A stretch of DNA of 64,000 nt from Trinickia caryophylli (GTDB lineage Bacteria > Pseudomonadota > Gammaproteobacteria > Burkholderiales > Burkholderiaceae): positions 1,798,001-1,862,000 of the forward strand of contig NZ_CP139971.1 of NCBI RefSeq assembly GCF_034424545.1, read 5' to 3'. Positions 1 through 8,983 of the stretch are shown piece by piece. Made by a program: the position numbers and the translations under genes. The stretch's first letter is position 1. Every line of letters begins with the position of its first letter. Below the pieces are notes generated by a model. It saw only the letters and a program-made list of their open reading frames with translations, made no database searches and had not been told where the DNA came from.

Positions 1-152
1 GGCCCGATAGCAGCGTCCGGCGTTTCGCTGCGCCGGCCGAGGCGTTCCAGGATGCGCTTAATCGCGCGACGGACGATGATAGAATTCTGGTTTTCGGCAG
101 TTTCTTCACCGTGGGCGGCGTAGTGGCCTACCGCAAGTCGCGGCAACATTGA
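1..152 (+). CDS. folC: FolC bifunctional folylpolyglutamate/dihydrofolate synthase, C-terminal end only
   Basis: Only the last ~50 codons are inside the window; the reading frame has codons starting at position 3 and a TGA at 150-152. The end reads RILVFGSFFTVGGV followed by a short basic tail, which is the typical last strand of FolC (LVFGSFxTVGxV). FolC adds glutamate to folates in the cytoplasm. The gene lies directly upstream of a SPOR protein, cvpA and purF, the conserved folC-dedD-cvpA-purF order of proteobacteria, which supports the call. A possible TTG start of the next frame (149-151) overlaps the stop, but the ATG at 191 is the better start for that gene. Confidence 0.85.
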   Translation, partial: PDSSVRRFAAPAEAFQDALNRATDDDRILVFGSFFTVGGVVAYRKSRQH

Positions 153-190
153 CCGATACCGACGCGCGCCAGCCCGTCATTCAGCGATTC

Positions 191-1066
191 ATGGGACTTT
201 TTTCGTTCGGCAAGAAAGACGACGCGCCGCGCCGGCGTGGCGGCAATGCCCGCTCCGAGCGGGTCGAGCGGCGTACCCGCCGTACCGAGCGTACGGCAGG
301 TGACGCCGATGCGATGCTGCTCGACCCGACGCTGCCCGAAAAGCAGCGCGCGAGGCGCCGGCTCGTCGGCGCCATTGCGCTTGTCGTTGCTGCCGTCGTG
401 ATTTTGCCGATGGTGCTCGATTCGCATCCTAAGCCCGTCACGGACGACATCGCCATCGATATCCCGAACCGACCGGCCACGGTGCCGTCGCGCGCAAGCG
501 ACGACCGCCCGGCCGAGACACCGGCAGTGCCCCCCGAACGGGGTGCGGGGGACGATGCGCCGGATGCCGCGCAAGGCGTGAGCCCGGCACCGGCACTCGC
601 TGGCAGCGCCGCGAATGGCGACACGCGCGACACGCACGGCAAATCCGACAAATCCGACAAATCCGGTAGAGCGGCCCAATCGTCTGCTCGGCAAAAGGCA
701 GACGCGCCATCGGCTCAGGCCTCTTCCTCCCCGATCTCGAAACCCCCGGCCGCCGCGCCCTCGCGCAGCCAGAGCGCGAAGCCTGCCGCGGCCAACGCCT
801 CCGCATCCGACCCCGGTTCCCCCTCGGCGCCTTCGGGCGCGCGATTTGCCGTGCAATTGGGTGCGTTCGCCGACGAGTCGAACGCGCGCCGTTGGGAAAC
901 GAAGTTGAAGGCTGCGGGTGTGCCCGCATATATCGAGCATCGCAAGCAGGCGGACGGTTCGACGCGCGCACTGTTGCGCGCGGGCCCGTTCCCCGACCGC
1001 GCCGCGGCTTCGGCCGCGATCGCCAAGGTACGCGAGGCCGGTTTGACGGCGAATGCGGGGCAATAA
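191..1066 (+). CDS. SPOR-domain membrane protein (DedD-like)
   Basis: A 291-residue single-pass inner-membrane protein expected to bind denuded septal peptidoglycan during cell division. The start is the ATG at 191 (MGLFSFGKKDD), preferred over an in-frame TTG at 149 because this N-terminus is typical of Burkholderia relatives. Residues 1-57 are cytoplasmic and very basic, a hydrophobic segment spans about 58-76, a long Ala/Pro/Ser-rich periplasmic linker follows, and the SPOR domain fills about 214-291 (FAVQLGAFADESNARRW and LLRAGPFPDRAAA). The linker contains a 9-base tandem repeat at about 641-666 giving KSDKSDKSG. It is the second gene of the folC-purF cluster. The family is clear; equivalence to E. 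coli DedD is inferred from position and architecture. Confidence 0.85.
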   Translation: MGLFSFGKKDDAPRRRGGNARSERVERRTRRTERTAGDADAMLLDPTLPEKQRARRRLVGAIALVVAAVVILPMVLDSHPKPVTDDIAIDIPNRPATVPSRASDDRPAETPAVPPERGAGDDAPDAAQGVSPAPALAGSAANGDTRDTHGKSDKSDKSGRAAQSSARQKADAPSAQASSSPISKPPAAAPSRSQSAKPAAANASASDPGSPSAPSGARFAVQLGAFADESNARRWETKLKAAGVPAYIEHRKQADGSTRALLRAGPFPDRAAASAAIAKVREAGLTANAGQ

Positions 1067-1075
1067 GACGCGTCT

Positions 1076-1570
1076 ATGCTGACCGCATTCGACTACGCCG
1101 CATTGGCGGTGATCACCCTGTCCGCGTTGCGCGGCGCATGGCGGGGCCTGTTGGCAGAGATTTTCGGCTTGATCGGCTGGGTCGCGGCTTTTTTTGTCGC
1201 AACCCGCTTCGTTGGGCGCCTGGTGCCCTATATTCCAGCTGACTGGCCCGGCGGCGCGCTGACGCAATGGCTGCTCGCGTTTGCGGCGATCATGGTGGGC
1301 GTGGTGCTCGTGGCGGGCGTCGCGAGCGCGCTGATTTCGCGCATTGTGGCGGCGAGCGGGCTCAATGGCGTGGACCGTTCGCTCGGCCTCTTGTTTGGCC
1401 TCGCGCGCGGCGTGATCCTTGTACTGGTGCTGGTTGCGCTGGCCGGGCTTACCGAGCTGCCGAAACAGGAATTCTGGCGCAATGCGCTGCTGCGGCCTTA
1501 TGCCGAGCAGGGCGTGCACAAGCTGAAACCGCTGCTTCCGCCACAGCTCGCGGAGTACGTCCGGATCTGA
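1076..1570 (+). CDS. cvpA: CvpA family inner-membrane protein
   Basis: A 164-residue protein with four predicted hydrophobic segments (roughly residues 5-22, 26-45, 62-88 and 100-125) and the CvpA start pattern in which a short N-terminus is followed by RGAWRGLLAEIFGLIGW. Family members are needed for colicin V production in E. coli and affect envelope homeostasis; the biochemical function is not settled. It begins 9 bases after the SPOR gene stop and precedes purF, as in many proteobacteria, so the three genes are probably co-transcribed. No frame damage is seen. Confidence 0.9.
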   Translation: MLTAFDYAALAVITLSALRGAWRGLLAEIFGLIGWVAAFFVATRFVGRLVPYIPADWPGGALTQWLLAFAAIMVGVVLVAGVASALISRIVAASGLNGVDRSLGLLFGLARGVILVLVLVALAGLTELPKQEFWRNALLRPYAEQGVHKLKPLLPPQLAEYVRI

Positions 1571-1666
1571 CGGCGCTTTCGTCGGGCGGCGGCAGCATGG
1601 GATCGCAAAGCGGTGCGCGGGCGCCGGCTGCGGTCGACGATTTTTCGTATCTTTGAAGGACCTGCC

Positions 1667-3214
1667 ATGTGCGGCATCGTAGGCGTAGTCTCCCATTCCC
1701 CGGTCAACCAGCTGGTCTACGACAGTCTTCTGCTGTTGCAACACCGCGGTCAGGACGCAGCCGGCATCGCAACGGCGAACGGCAGCACGTTCCACATGTA
1801 CAAGGCCAACGGCATGGTGCGCGACGTATTCCGTACGCGCAACATGCGCAGCCTGCCCGGCACCTCGGGCATCGGCCAGGTGCGCTACCCCACGGCCGGC
1901 TCGGCCACGAGCGAGGAAGAGGCGCAGCCGTTCTACGTGAACGCGCCGTTCGGGATCATCCTCGCGCATAACGGCAATCTCACGAACTGGCGGCAGTTGA
2001 AGGACGAAATGTTCCGCATCGACCGCCGGCACGTGAACACGAGCTCCGATACAGAGGTGCTGCTCAACGTGCTCGCGCACGAATTGCAGCTTGCCACCAC
2101 GGGCCTCGAGCTCGATCCGGCGACGATCTTCACGGCGGTGGCCGGGGTGCATCGCCGCGTGCGCGGCTCGTATGCGATCGTCTCGTTGATCTCCGGCCAC
2201 GGGCTGCTCGCTTTCCGCGACCCGTTCGGCATCCGCCCCCTTTGCATCGGCAAGCTCGAGACCGAGCAGGGCGTGGAGTGGATCATCGCGTCGGAATCGG
2301 TGGCCGTCGAGGGCATCGGCTTCGAATTCGTGCGTGACGTCGCGCCCGGCGAGGCGATCTTCATCGACAACGACGGCAAGCTGCACAGCCAGCAGTGCGC
2401 CACGAAGCCGAGCCTGAACCCCTGCATCTTCGAATACGTCTATCTTGCCCGGCCCGATTCGGTGCTCGACGGCGTGCCCGTCTACAACGTACGCCTGCGC
2501 ATGGGCGATTATCTGGCCGAAAAGATCAAGCGCGAGCTCGGCGATGTGAAGATCGACGTGGTCATGCCGATTCCCGACTCGTCGCGGCCCGCTGCCATGC
2601 AGGTTGCCGCGAAGCTCGGCGTGGAGTATCGGGAAGGCTTCTTCAAGAATCGTTATGTCGGCCGCACGTTCATCATGCCCGGCCAGGCCGTGCGCAAGAA
2701 ATCGGTGCGCCAGAAGCTCAATGCCATGGCCGTCGAGTTCAAGGGCAAGAACGTGCTCATCGTCGACGATTCCATCGTGCGCGGCACGACATCGCACGAG
2801 ATCGTGCAGATGGCGCGCGACGCGGGCGCGAACAAGGTGATCTTCGCGTCCGCCGCGCCGCCGGTGAAGTATCCGAACGTTTATGGCATCGACATGCCCA
2901 CGCGCGGCGAGCTCGTCGCCCATGGGCGCAGCGACGAGGAAGTGGCGAAGATCATCGGCGCCGACTACCTCGTGTACCAGGACGTCGAGGCGCTCAAGCA
3001 GGCTGTGCGCGACATCAATCCGTCGCTCCTGCGCTTCGAGGCGTCGTGTTTCGATGGCGATTACATCACGGGCGACGTCACGAGCGAATATCTGGACGTG
3101 ATCGAGCGCGCGCGCAACGCGCCCGCGTCGCAAGCCGATCGCGATTCGGCCGGCGACGTGACCGACAGTACGGTCACGCGCTCGCAATTGCACCTGCAAC
3201 TGTCGGTGGAGTGA
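1667..3214 (+). CDS. purF: Amidophosphoribosyltransferase (purine synthesis step 1)
   Basis: Transfers glutamine-derived ammonia to PRPP to make 5-phosphoribosylamine, the committed step of purine synthesis in the cytosol. The start is the ATG at 1667 with GAAGGA just upstream; it gives MCGIVGVV, so Cys2 becomes the N-terminal Ntn nucleophile after Met removal. An in-frame upstream GTG or ATG would bury this residue and is rejected. The glutaminase half carries LLQHRGQDAAGI and NGNLTN; the C-terminal half carries the PRPP-binding motif VLIVDDSIVRGTT near residue 361. At 515 residues it is a normal E. coli-type enzyme. It is the last gene of the folC cluster; a candidate riboswitch and a terminator follow. 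Confidence 0.97.
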   Translation: MCGIVGVVSHSPVNQLVYDSLLLLQHRGQDAAGIATANGSTFHMYKANGMVRDVFRTRNMRSLPGTSGIGQVRYPTAGSATSEEEAQPFYVNAPFGIILAHNGNLTNWRQLKDEMFRIDRRHVNTSSDTEVLLNVLAHELQLATTGLELDPATIFTAVAGVHRRVRGSYAIVSLISGHGLLAFRDPFGIRPLCIGKLETEQGVEWIIASESVAVEGIGFEFVRDVAPGEAIFIDNDGKLHSQQCATKPSLNPCIFEYVYLARPDSVLDGVPVYNVRLRMGDYLAEKIKRELGDVKIDVVMPIPDSSRPAAMQVAAKLGVEYREGFFKNRYVGRTFIMPGQAVRKKSVRQKLNAMAVEFKGKNVLIVDDSIVRGTTSHEIVQMARDAGANKVIFASAAPPVKYPNVYGIDMPTRGELVAHGRSDEEVAKIIGADYLVYQDVEALKQAVRDINPSLLRFEASCFDGDYITGDVTSEYLDVIERARNAPASQADRDSAGDVTDSTVTRSQLHLQLSVE

Positions 3215-3230
3215 TGCCGCCCCGGCGTGT

Positions 3231-3298
3231 TACGATGCAGGCTCAGCGTCGATTTGAGTTCAGCTTGCGGACGCGGGGCGCCCCCCGAAACAGCTAAA
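3231..3298 (+). promoter_or_regulatory. Candidate SAM-II riboswitch upstream of metZ, with -10 element
   Basis: A -10-like TACGAT lies at 3231-3236, placing a transcript start near 3243. Immediately after it are the conserved blocks of the SAM-II (metA) aptamer in the right order: P1 5' arm GCGTC (3246-3250), GATTTGA (3251-3257), GCTTGC (3263-3268), P1 3' arm GACGC (3270-3274), and the pseudoknot tail GCTAAA (3293-3298). The loop between P1 and the tail is GC-rich and holds a GGGGCGCCCC palindrome. SAM-II elements are known to control metA, metX and metZ, mainly in Alphaproteobacteria, and this one precedes metZ. The pairing was read by eye; no covariance search was done. Confidence 0.78.
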
Positions 3299-3358
3299 GC
3301 GAACGGGGCCGAAAGGCCGTCCGACGCCAAGCCGTTTTCTCGTAGCACCCCGTACACG

Positions 3359-3393
3359 AAGCCCGCTTTTGCCGACGCGAAGCGGGCTTTTTT
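3359..3393 (+). terminator. Intrinsic terminator between the SAM-II-like element and metZ
   Basis: Perfect 10-bp stem AAGCCCGCTT (3359-3368) / AAGCGGGCTT (3380-3389) with an 11-base loop, then a T-run at the base. It lies ~60 bases after the riboswitch-like tail and ~70 bases before metZ. It could end the purF transcript, or be the expression platform of the riboswitch, or both. Confidence 0.85.
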
Positions 3394-3461
3394 GTGGCCG
3401 GGCGCCGTGTGAACGCATTTCGCGGCTGCTCCTCTTCGATCCGGTTTCGAGTGCATAAGAC

Positions 3462-4661
3462 ATGACGGCTATGGACGACTTCTTCAATTTCGACACGCTC
3501 GCCGTTCGCTCCGGTACGGTGCGAACCGACTACAACGAGCATTCCGAGGCGCTCTTCCTGACTTCGAGCTTTTGCTTCACGAGCGCAGCCGAAGCCGCCG
3601 AGCGCTTCAAGCATTCCGAGGAGTACTACACCTATTCGCGCTTCACGAACCCGACCGTGACGATGTTCCAGGATCGCCTTGCCGCGTTGGAAGGCGGCGA
3701 GGCCTGCATCGCGACAGCGTCGGGCATGAGCGCGATTCTCTCGGTCGTCATGGCCGCGCTGCAGGCGGGTGACCATATCGTCAGTTCACGGGCGCTTTTC
3801 GGCTCGACGATCGGCTTGTTCACGCAGATTTTCGGCCGCTTCGGCGTGAGCACGACCTACGTGGACGCCAACGACCTCAGTGCCTGGAAAGAGGCCGTAC
3901 GGCCGGAAACGAAGCTGTTCTTTGTCGAAACGCCGTCGAACCCGCTCACCGAGCTGTGCGACATCGAGGCGATCGGCAAGATCGCCAAGGCGGCCGGCGC
4001 ACTCTTCGTCGTCGACAATTCGTTTTGCAGCCCGGCCGTGCAGCAACCGTTGAAGCTCGGCGCCGATGTCGTCATGCATTCGGCAACGAAGCTCATCGAC
4101 GGGCAGGGGCGTGTACTGGGCGGCGCGCTCGTGGGCACGCGCCAGTTCATCATGGAAAAAGTGTTCCCGTTCGTGCGTACGGCCGGCCCCACGATTTCGG
4201 CCTTCAACGCGTGGATCCTGCTCAAGGGTTTGGAGACGCTTGCCCTGCGGGCCGAGCGTCATTCGGCCAATGCGCTCGCTGTCGCCCGCTGGCTCGAGGC
4301 ACATCCGCGCGTCAAGCGCGTGTACTATCCGGGGCTCGAATCGCATCCGCAGTACGCGTTGGCTCTGCGCCAGCAGAAGTCAGGCGGCTCGGTACTCGCA
4401 TTCGAAGTGGTGGGCGAGACGCCCGAAGAGCAGCGCACGAATGCGTGGCGTGTGATCGACGGCACTCGCCTTTGCTCGATCACGGCCAACCTCGGCGATA
4501 CGCGCACGACCATCACGCACCCGGCCACGACGACGCACAGCCGTATCACGCCCGAGGCGCGGGCGGCTGCGGGCATTACCGAGGCGTTGCTGCGCGTGGC
4601 GGTGGGCCTCGAGGATGCCGGCGATATCCGTAGCGATCTTGCGCGCGGCCTCGACGGTTGA
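3462..4661 (+). CDS. metZ: O-succinylhomoserine sulfhydrylase
   Basis: A 399-residue PLP enzyme of the Cys/Met metabolism family, expected to make homocysteine from O-succinylhomoserine and sulfide. The N-terminus (DTLAVRSGTVRTDYNEHSEA) and the cofactor motif MHSATKLIDGQGR, with the Schiff-base lysine near residue 210, match MetZ rather than MetB or MetC. Start ATG at 3462; a second in-frame ATG three codons on (MDDFFNF) is also possible. The candidate SAM-II riboswitch upstream makes control by the methionine/SAM level likely. O-acetylhomoserine use cannot be excluded from sequence alone. Confidence 0.93.
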   Translation: MTAMDDFFNFDTLAVRSGTVRTDYNEHSEALFLTSSFCFTSAAEAAERFKHSEEYYTYSRFTNPTVTMFQDRLAALEGGEACIATASGMSAILSVVMAALQAGDHIVSSRALFGSTIGLFTQIFGRFGVSTTYVDANDLSAWKEAVRPETKLFFVETPSNPLTELCDIEAIGKIAKAAGALFVVDNSFCSPAVQQPLKLGADVVMHSATKLIDGQGRVLGGALVGTRQFIMEKVFPFVRTAGPTISAFNAWILLKGLETLALRAERHSANALAVARWLEAHPRVKRVYYPGLESHPQYALALRQQKSGGSVLAFEVVGETPEEQRTNAWRVIDGTRLCSITANLGDTRTTITHPATTTHSRITPEARAAAGITEALLRVAVGLEDAGDIRSDLARGLDG

Positions 4662-4690
4662 GATAAGCGCGGGCTGTGGGAGGAAACAGC

Positions 4691-4723
4691 GAGCTGGACG
4701 GCCCGCGTTCGGCCGTTCAGCTC
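4691..4723. terminator. Hairpin between convergent metZ and FKBP genes, possible bidirectional terminator
   Basis: A 13-bp stem (4691-4703 with 4711-4723, one G-T wobble) and a 7-base loop sit 29 bases after the metZ stop and 49 bases from the FKBP stop. There is no clear T-run on either strand, so terminator activity is uncertain. Confidence 0.4.
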
Positions 4724-4772
4724 GTTCGGGGTGGGGGAAGGCCGCTCGGGCCGGCACCCCGGCGTGAGCGCG

Positions 4773-5114
4773 TCAAACGTCGAGCAACTCGACTTCGAAC
4801 ACGAGCGTGGCGTTCGGCGGAATGACCCCACCCGCGCCGCGTACGCCGTAGCCGAGCTGGGGCGGAATCGTGAGCCGGCGCACGCCGCCTACCTTCATGC
4901 CCTGCACGCCTTCGTCCCAACCCTTGATGACCATGCCGCCGCCGAGCACGAACGCGAACGGCTCGTTGCGGTCCTTGCTCGAATCGAACTTCTGGCCGTC
5001 GGTGAGCCAGCCCGTGTAATGCACGCTGACGGTGCGGCCCGCTGTTGCTTCGGCGCCGCTGCCTTCCGTCAAGTCTTCGTACTTGAGCCCCGATTCGGTG
5101 GTCACGGTCGACAT
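4773..5114 (-). CDS. FKBP-type peptidyl-prolyl cis-trans isomerase
   Basis: A 113-residue cytosolic single-domain FKBP. Signature segments are [49 protein letters not shown] and [14 protein letters not shown], with the aromatic pocket residues in place. No signal peptide is present. Start ATG at 5114 is set by a strong AAGGAG (5121-5126, minus strand) at normal spacing; a -10-like TACAAT is at 5152-5147 on the same strand. Longer in-frame upstream ORF sequence runs into the facing gene and is rejected. It is convergent with metZ and divergent from the kinase-like gene. Confidence 0.95.
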   Translation of the reverse strand: MSTVTTESGLKYEDLTEGSGAEATAGRTVSVHYTGWLTDGQKFDSSKDRNEPFAFVLGGGMVIKGWDEGVQGMKVGGVRRLTIPPQLGYGVRGAGGVIPPNATLVFEVELLDV

Positions 5115-5273
5115 GAAAAACTCCTTCGGTAACAGGGAAAACCGCCATTGTAGGCGTTCCCCGTCAGCCGGGGTGCCTATAATGGAGCCTTGCCAACGCG
5201 TCTCCAGGCCCGGCGCCTCGCGGATTTCGAGGCGCCGATCCGCCCCGGAGCGAATCAGATACGGGGGTCGATC

Positions 5274-6050
5274 GTGTCGACGTCTTTCAATGCCGCAGCC
5301 GTTGCCGCATCCGACGAACGTTTCGCTCGCCTGCGCGCCGAAACGGCGCTGTTCATGCGCGATCACGTGTTGTCGCTCGTTTCGCACGATCTTCGCAGCC
5401 CACTCAATGCAATCCATAGCTGGGCCTATGTGCTGGAGCGCAAGATCGACGTCGCGGACGCAGCGGCGCAACGGGCGCTGGCAGGTATTCGCTCCGGTAT
5501 CGATCAACAGGTGAAACTGCTCGAGGATGCGGTGGACAGCACGCGTTCGGCAACGAGAACGCTCGCCTTGCAGCGTGCGCCGTTCGCAATACGCGCGGTG
5601 GTCGACACGGTGGTGGGCGACGTGCAGCGCGCGCTCGCCGATGCTCGCGGTGTCTCCATCACGGTCGATATGCCGCTCGCGGACGAAATGTGCGACGGCG
5701 ATCGGGAGCGCGCCGCTCAGGCTGTCTGGGTCATGCTCGTCTTCGCTGTCGAATGCAGCGCGCCCGGTGCCGCGGTAAAGGTCGAGAGCCGAATCGACGC
5801 TGGCTTCTGGCACACCGATGTCGCGTGCTCGATGCGCTTCGCCGCGCTCGAGGATGCGGAGTTGCCGCATGCACTCGAGCCGTTTGCGCGCAAGCAGGCC
5901 ACGCTGCCGCGCGAAGCCGGGCGTATCGCCTGGGTGCTCGCTCTGCCGCATCGCGTTGCAACGGCGCACGGCGGGACGTTCGAGCAAGGTCCGACCGTCG
6001 ATGGGCAGCCCTCGACGGTTTCGCTGCGCCTGCCGCTGGCAGCGGCCTGA
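5274..6050 (+). CDS. Orphan histidine-kinase-like protein with degenerate ATPase domain
   Basis: About 258 residues from the GTG at 5274; an in-frame TTG at 5190 would add 28 residues but lies within ~10 bases of a TATAAT (5178-5183), so the GTG is preferred. There is no transmembrane segment or sensor domain. A HisKA-type H-box is intact ([17 protein letters not shown]), so the phospho-acceptor His is kept. The C-terminal half has the outline of a HATPase domain, but the N-box position reads [19 protein letters not shown], where both Asn are missing, and no DxGxG box is visible. It may accept phosphate from another kinase, or act only as a scaffold. No response regulator gene is adjacent. 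It is convergent with treY. Confidence 0.7.
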   Translation: MSTSFNAAAVAASDERFARLRAETALFMRDHVLSLVSHDLRSPLNAIHSWAYVLERKIDVADAAAQRALAGIRSGIDQQVKLLEDAVDSTRSATRTLALQRAPFAIRAVVDTVVGDVQRALADARGVSITVDMPLADEMCDGDRERAAQAVWVMLVFAVECSAPGAAVKVESRIDAGFWHTDVACSMRFAALEDAELPHALEPFARKQATLPREAGRIAWVLALPHRVATAHGGTFEQGPTVDGQPSTVSLRLPLAAA

Positions 6051-6091
6051 CGGCGACTTGGCATACGCAGGCCACGCCGTGTGCGGCTGTG

Positions 6092-8983
6092 TCAGCGCAC
6101 GCCCTCTTCCACGAGCAGGGCGACCGGCAGCGCGCTCAATGCCTCGGACAGCAGCAGCCGTCCGTTCGCGTCGGCCTTCGGTGCCGCCGGGCTGAACCAA
6201 TCGAACAGCGTGCGGCTGGCCAAGGTGGGCGGCAGCGTGATCGACGTGTCTTCCCACAAGGCCGGATCGACGAGCGGGACGTCGCTTTGCGGCGAGAGCA
6301 GCGAAGCAGCGAGCCGGGTGCCGATGACGATCGCGTAGGCGTCGCCGTGCCTGCGAGCGAAGGCAATGGCGTGTTCGGCGCAGTTGCCGGTCACCGGCAA
6401 AGGCTCGTAGTCGCCTTCGAGGAAAAGCGCGGGAGAATGGGCTCTAAGCGTCAGCGCGCGCTGCACGATGCCGAGCTTCACGCGTGCGTCGCGCCAACTC
6501 GCGAGATGGTCGCTCGGGGGCGCATCGGTCAACGCTGCCTTGCGCCTGGCGAAATCGACTGGCCGCCGATTGTCAGGGTCGACAAGACTGAAGTCCCACA
6601 GCTCGGTGCCCTGATAGAGGTCGGGCACACCGGGCGAGGTGATGCGCAGCACCGTTTGCAGGAGGCTGTTCACCGCGCCCGCGCGGGCTACGCGGGCGAC
6701 GAAGCGCGTGAGCTCGTGCAGGAAGCCGTCGCGGCGCTGTGGGGAAAGGATGTCGAAAAGGAATTCGCGCGAGGCCGATTCGTAAGTCTCGTCGGGCGCG
6801 TGCCAGCTCGTGCGCAGCTTCGCTTCGCGCAAGGCTTTGAGCTGCCACGCGGCGATACGCTGCGCGAACGCTTCGACACCGTCGGCATCGGACGGATCGA
6901 GTTCGTAGGGCCAGCAGCCGATGAGCGTTTGGTACAGCATCGCCTCCGCTGTCGGGCCCGGCGCCCAGTCGCGCGATGTGACCGAGCCCGGCAGCGGCGC
7001 ACTCGATAACGAACCGCCCGTGAGTGCTCGCCGCTGAGGCGCATTCAACGTCGACCACGCGCGCAGCGTCGCGCACCATTCGTCGGCCAATTCGCTCAGC
7101 ACCGCGAGGCGTGCCCGTACGTCCTCGCCGCGCTTGTGATCGTGCGTGGCCGTGGTGAGAAGGCCGTGCGCGAAACGCTTGGCACGCTCGGCGTTCGCCG
7201 CGTGGAATTGTTCGACCGACAGCGAGAAGACATTGGGTGCCGAGCCCACCTCGTTACGCGACAGCAGGCGGCCGTAGCGATAAAACGCCGTGTCTTCGAG
7301 CGCCTTTGCCGCGAGCGGCGCGGTCAGCTGTGCGAACACGGCGCTTGCCGTTCTGCGTTCGCGATTCGGTGCGGCACCGTGCGGGCCGCCCGCGCCTTGC
7401 ACGGAACTCGGTGGCTCGGCGCCATCGGCGCTGGCGCCGAGCCACCGATCGACCTGCTCGAGCACCGCATGATCGGCGGCGGGCAGTGCGGCTCGTGCCT
7501 GATCGTAAGCGTGGCGGAAGTAGGGCTCGTCGGCGCTTGTCCGTACGCCGCTGTTCGGGTAGAGGCGATAGACGGGGAAATGCACCGCGAGTTCGGTCAG
7601 CGCACGGCGGATCGCCGCGAAAGCGAAATCGCGCGTGGCCGGATGCTCGCGCGCCATCCGGTGCAGCGCGCGCGCGGCGCGATCGAGTTCCGCCGAAAAA
7701 TTCTCGGCAAGCAGCAGGCGGCGTGCGGCGCGCGCTTCGTCCTCGTACGAGGCGTTGCTGCCTGCGAGGTCGTTCCAGGCAGCGGTCAACGGCGCTTCGC
7801 CCCGCGCATCGTGCAGCAACGCCCCCACCTCGTTCATGAAGTCGTAGCCGGTCGTGCCGTCCGTGTTCCAATCGGCGGGCAACGTTTCGCCCGGCGCGAG
7901 GATCTTTTCGACGACGAGATAGGCGCGTGTGCCGTCGATCTGCGGCGGCCGCTGGGCTTCGCGTTCGGCGAGACGCTCGCGAAGACGGTGACAATAGTCG
8001 CGCGGGTCCAGCAGGCCGTCGATATGATCGATGCGTACCCCATCGACAATGCCTTGCGCAAAGAGCTGCAGGATCAGCCCGTGGGCGGCGTCGAACACTT
8101 CCACGCGCTCGGTGCGGATGGCGGCCAGCGTGGAGATGTCGAAAAAGCGCCGCCAGTTCACCTCGTCGGAAGCGGTGCGCCACCACGCCAATCGATAGAA
8201 CTGCCGCTCGAGCAGGCGGTGCAGCCGATCGCGCGAGGCGGGCGTGGCGGGCGAGTATGCGGCCAGTGCTGCTTCTATCGCGGGCTGGCCTTGCTCCGCC
8301 GCGAACGTTCGCAGTGCGTCCAGCGCGGCCTGCGCGCGCGGCCTGTCTTCGGGCTGCGGCGTCAGCCCGTCGAAGTGCTCCGCCAGTGCGGCCCGCTCGC
8401 TTGCCGAGCGCTCGTCGCCGGGCGCCTGCGTGCGCAGCAAGACGGGATAGTCGACGGGGCAGATCGGGAACACATGCTCGGCGTAGCGCGCGACGATGCG
8501 GCCGAGCGTTTCGTCGAAGGCCAGTGCGATGCGGCCGGCCGCGAGCTCCTCGCCGTACTGTGCGCCGAGGCACGGCGCGAGCACCTTGCCGCGTAACGCG
8601 GGGTCGGGCGAATGCCAATCCACGTCGAAATAGCGCGCATAGGCACTGTGCCGCCCCCATTCGAGGATGTCGAACCACCATGCGTTGTATCCGCATGCGA
8701 TGCCCATGTGATTCGGCACGATGTCGGCGATGATGCCCATTTGCCGCGCGCGCAGCGCCTGCGAGAGGCGTCGAAGCGCCGGCTCGCCGCCGAGCTCCGG
8801 GCTGACCGTGCCGTAGTCGACCGTATCGTAGCCGTGCGTCGATCCCGGTACCGCCGTGGTGAGCGGAGACAGGTAAAGATGGCTGATGCCCAGCGCCGCG
8901 AAGTAATCGACATGGGCAGCTGCATCGTCGAACGTAAAGCCGCGATGCAATTGCAGGCGCAGGGTCGAGCGGGGGAGCGTCAT
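6092..8983 (-). CDS. treY: Maltooligosyltrehalose synthase
   Basis: A 963-residue GH13 enzyme that turns the reducing end of alpha-1,4-glucans into a trehalose unit, in the cytosol. Start [18 protein letters not shown] and the segment [20 protein letters not shown] are typical of TreY. Catalytic regions: [13 protein letters not shown] (nucleophile Asp), [12 protein letters not shown] (acid Glu), and [18 protein letters not shown]. Its ATG overlaps the malQ stop by 4 bases (TCAT on the plus strand), so translation is likely coupled. It is the last gene of the seven-gene glucan operon and works with TreZ, which releases the trehalose. Confidence 0.96.
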   Translation of the reverse strand: MTLPRSTLRLQLHRGFTFDDAAAHVDYFAALGISHLYLSPLTTAVPGSTHGYDTVDYGTVSPELGGEPALRRLSQALRARQMGIIADIVPNHMGIACGYNAWWFDILEWGRHSAYARYFDVDWHSPDPALRGKVLAPCLGAQYGEELAAGRIALAFDETLGRIVARYAEHVFPICPVDYPVLLRTQAPGDERSASERAALAEHFDGLTPQPEDRPRAQAALDALRTFAAEQGQPAIEAALAAYSPATPASRDRLHRLLERQFYRLAWWRTASDEVNWRRFFDISTLAAIRTERVEVFDAAHGLILQLFAQGIVDGVRIDHIDGLLDPRDYCHRLRERLAEREAQRPPQIDGTRAYLVVEKILAPGETLPADWNTDGTTGYDFMNEVGALLHDARGEAPLTAAWNDLAGSNASYEDEARAARRLLLAENFSAELDRAARALHRMAREHPATRDFAFAAIRRALTELAVHFPVYRLYPNSGVRTSADEPYFRHAYDQARAALPAADHAVLEQVDRWLGASADGAEPPSSVQGAGGPHGAAPNRERRTASAVFAQLTAPLAAKALEDTAFYRYGRLLSRNEVGSAPNVFSLSVEQFHAANAERAKRFAHGLLTTATHDHKRGEDVRARLAVLSELADEWCATLRAWSTLNAPQRRALTGGSLSSAPLPGSVTSRDWAPGPTAEAMLYQTLIGCWPYELDPSDADGVEAFAQRIAAWQLKALREAKLRTSWHAPDETYESASREFLFDILSPQRRDGFLHELTRFVARVARAGAVNSLLQTVLRITSPGVPDLYQGTELWDFSLVDPDNRRPVDFARRKAALTDAPPSDHLASWRDARVKLGIVQRALTLRAHSPALFLEGDYEPLPVTGNCAEHAIAFARRHGDAYAIVIGTRLAASLLSPQSDVPLVDPALWEDTSITLPPTLASRTLFDWFSPAAPKADANGRLLLSEALSALPVALLVEEGVR

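Noticed and set aside
641..666. 9-base repeat in the SPOR gene as a separate variable repeat locus
   Set aside because: Fewer than three units, inside a low-complexity linker; not enough to call a variable-number repeat.
128..3199. Minus-strand 1023-codon open frame across the folC-purF cluster
   Set aside because: It is antisense to four well-supported genes and has Arg/His/Ala-rich composition with no family motifs; it is a GC-bias shadow.
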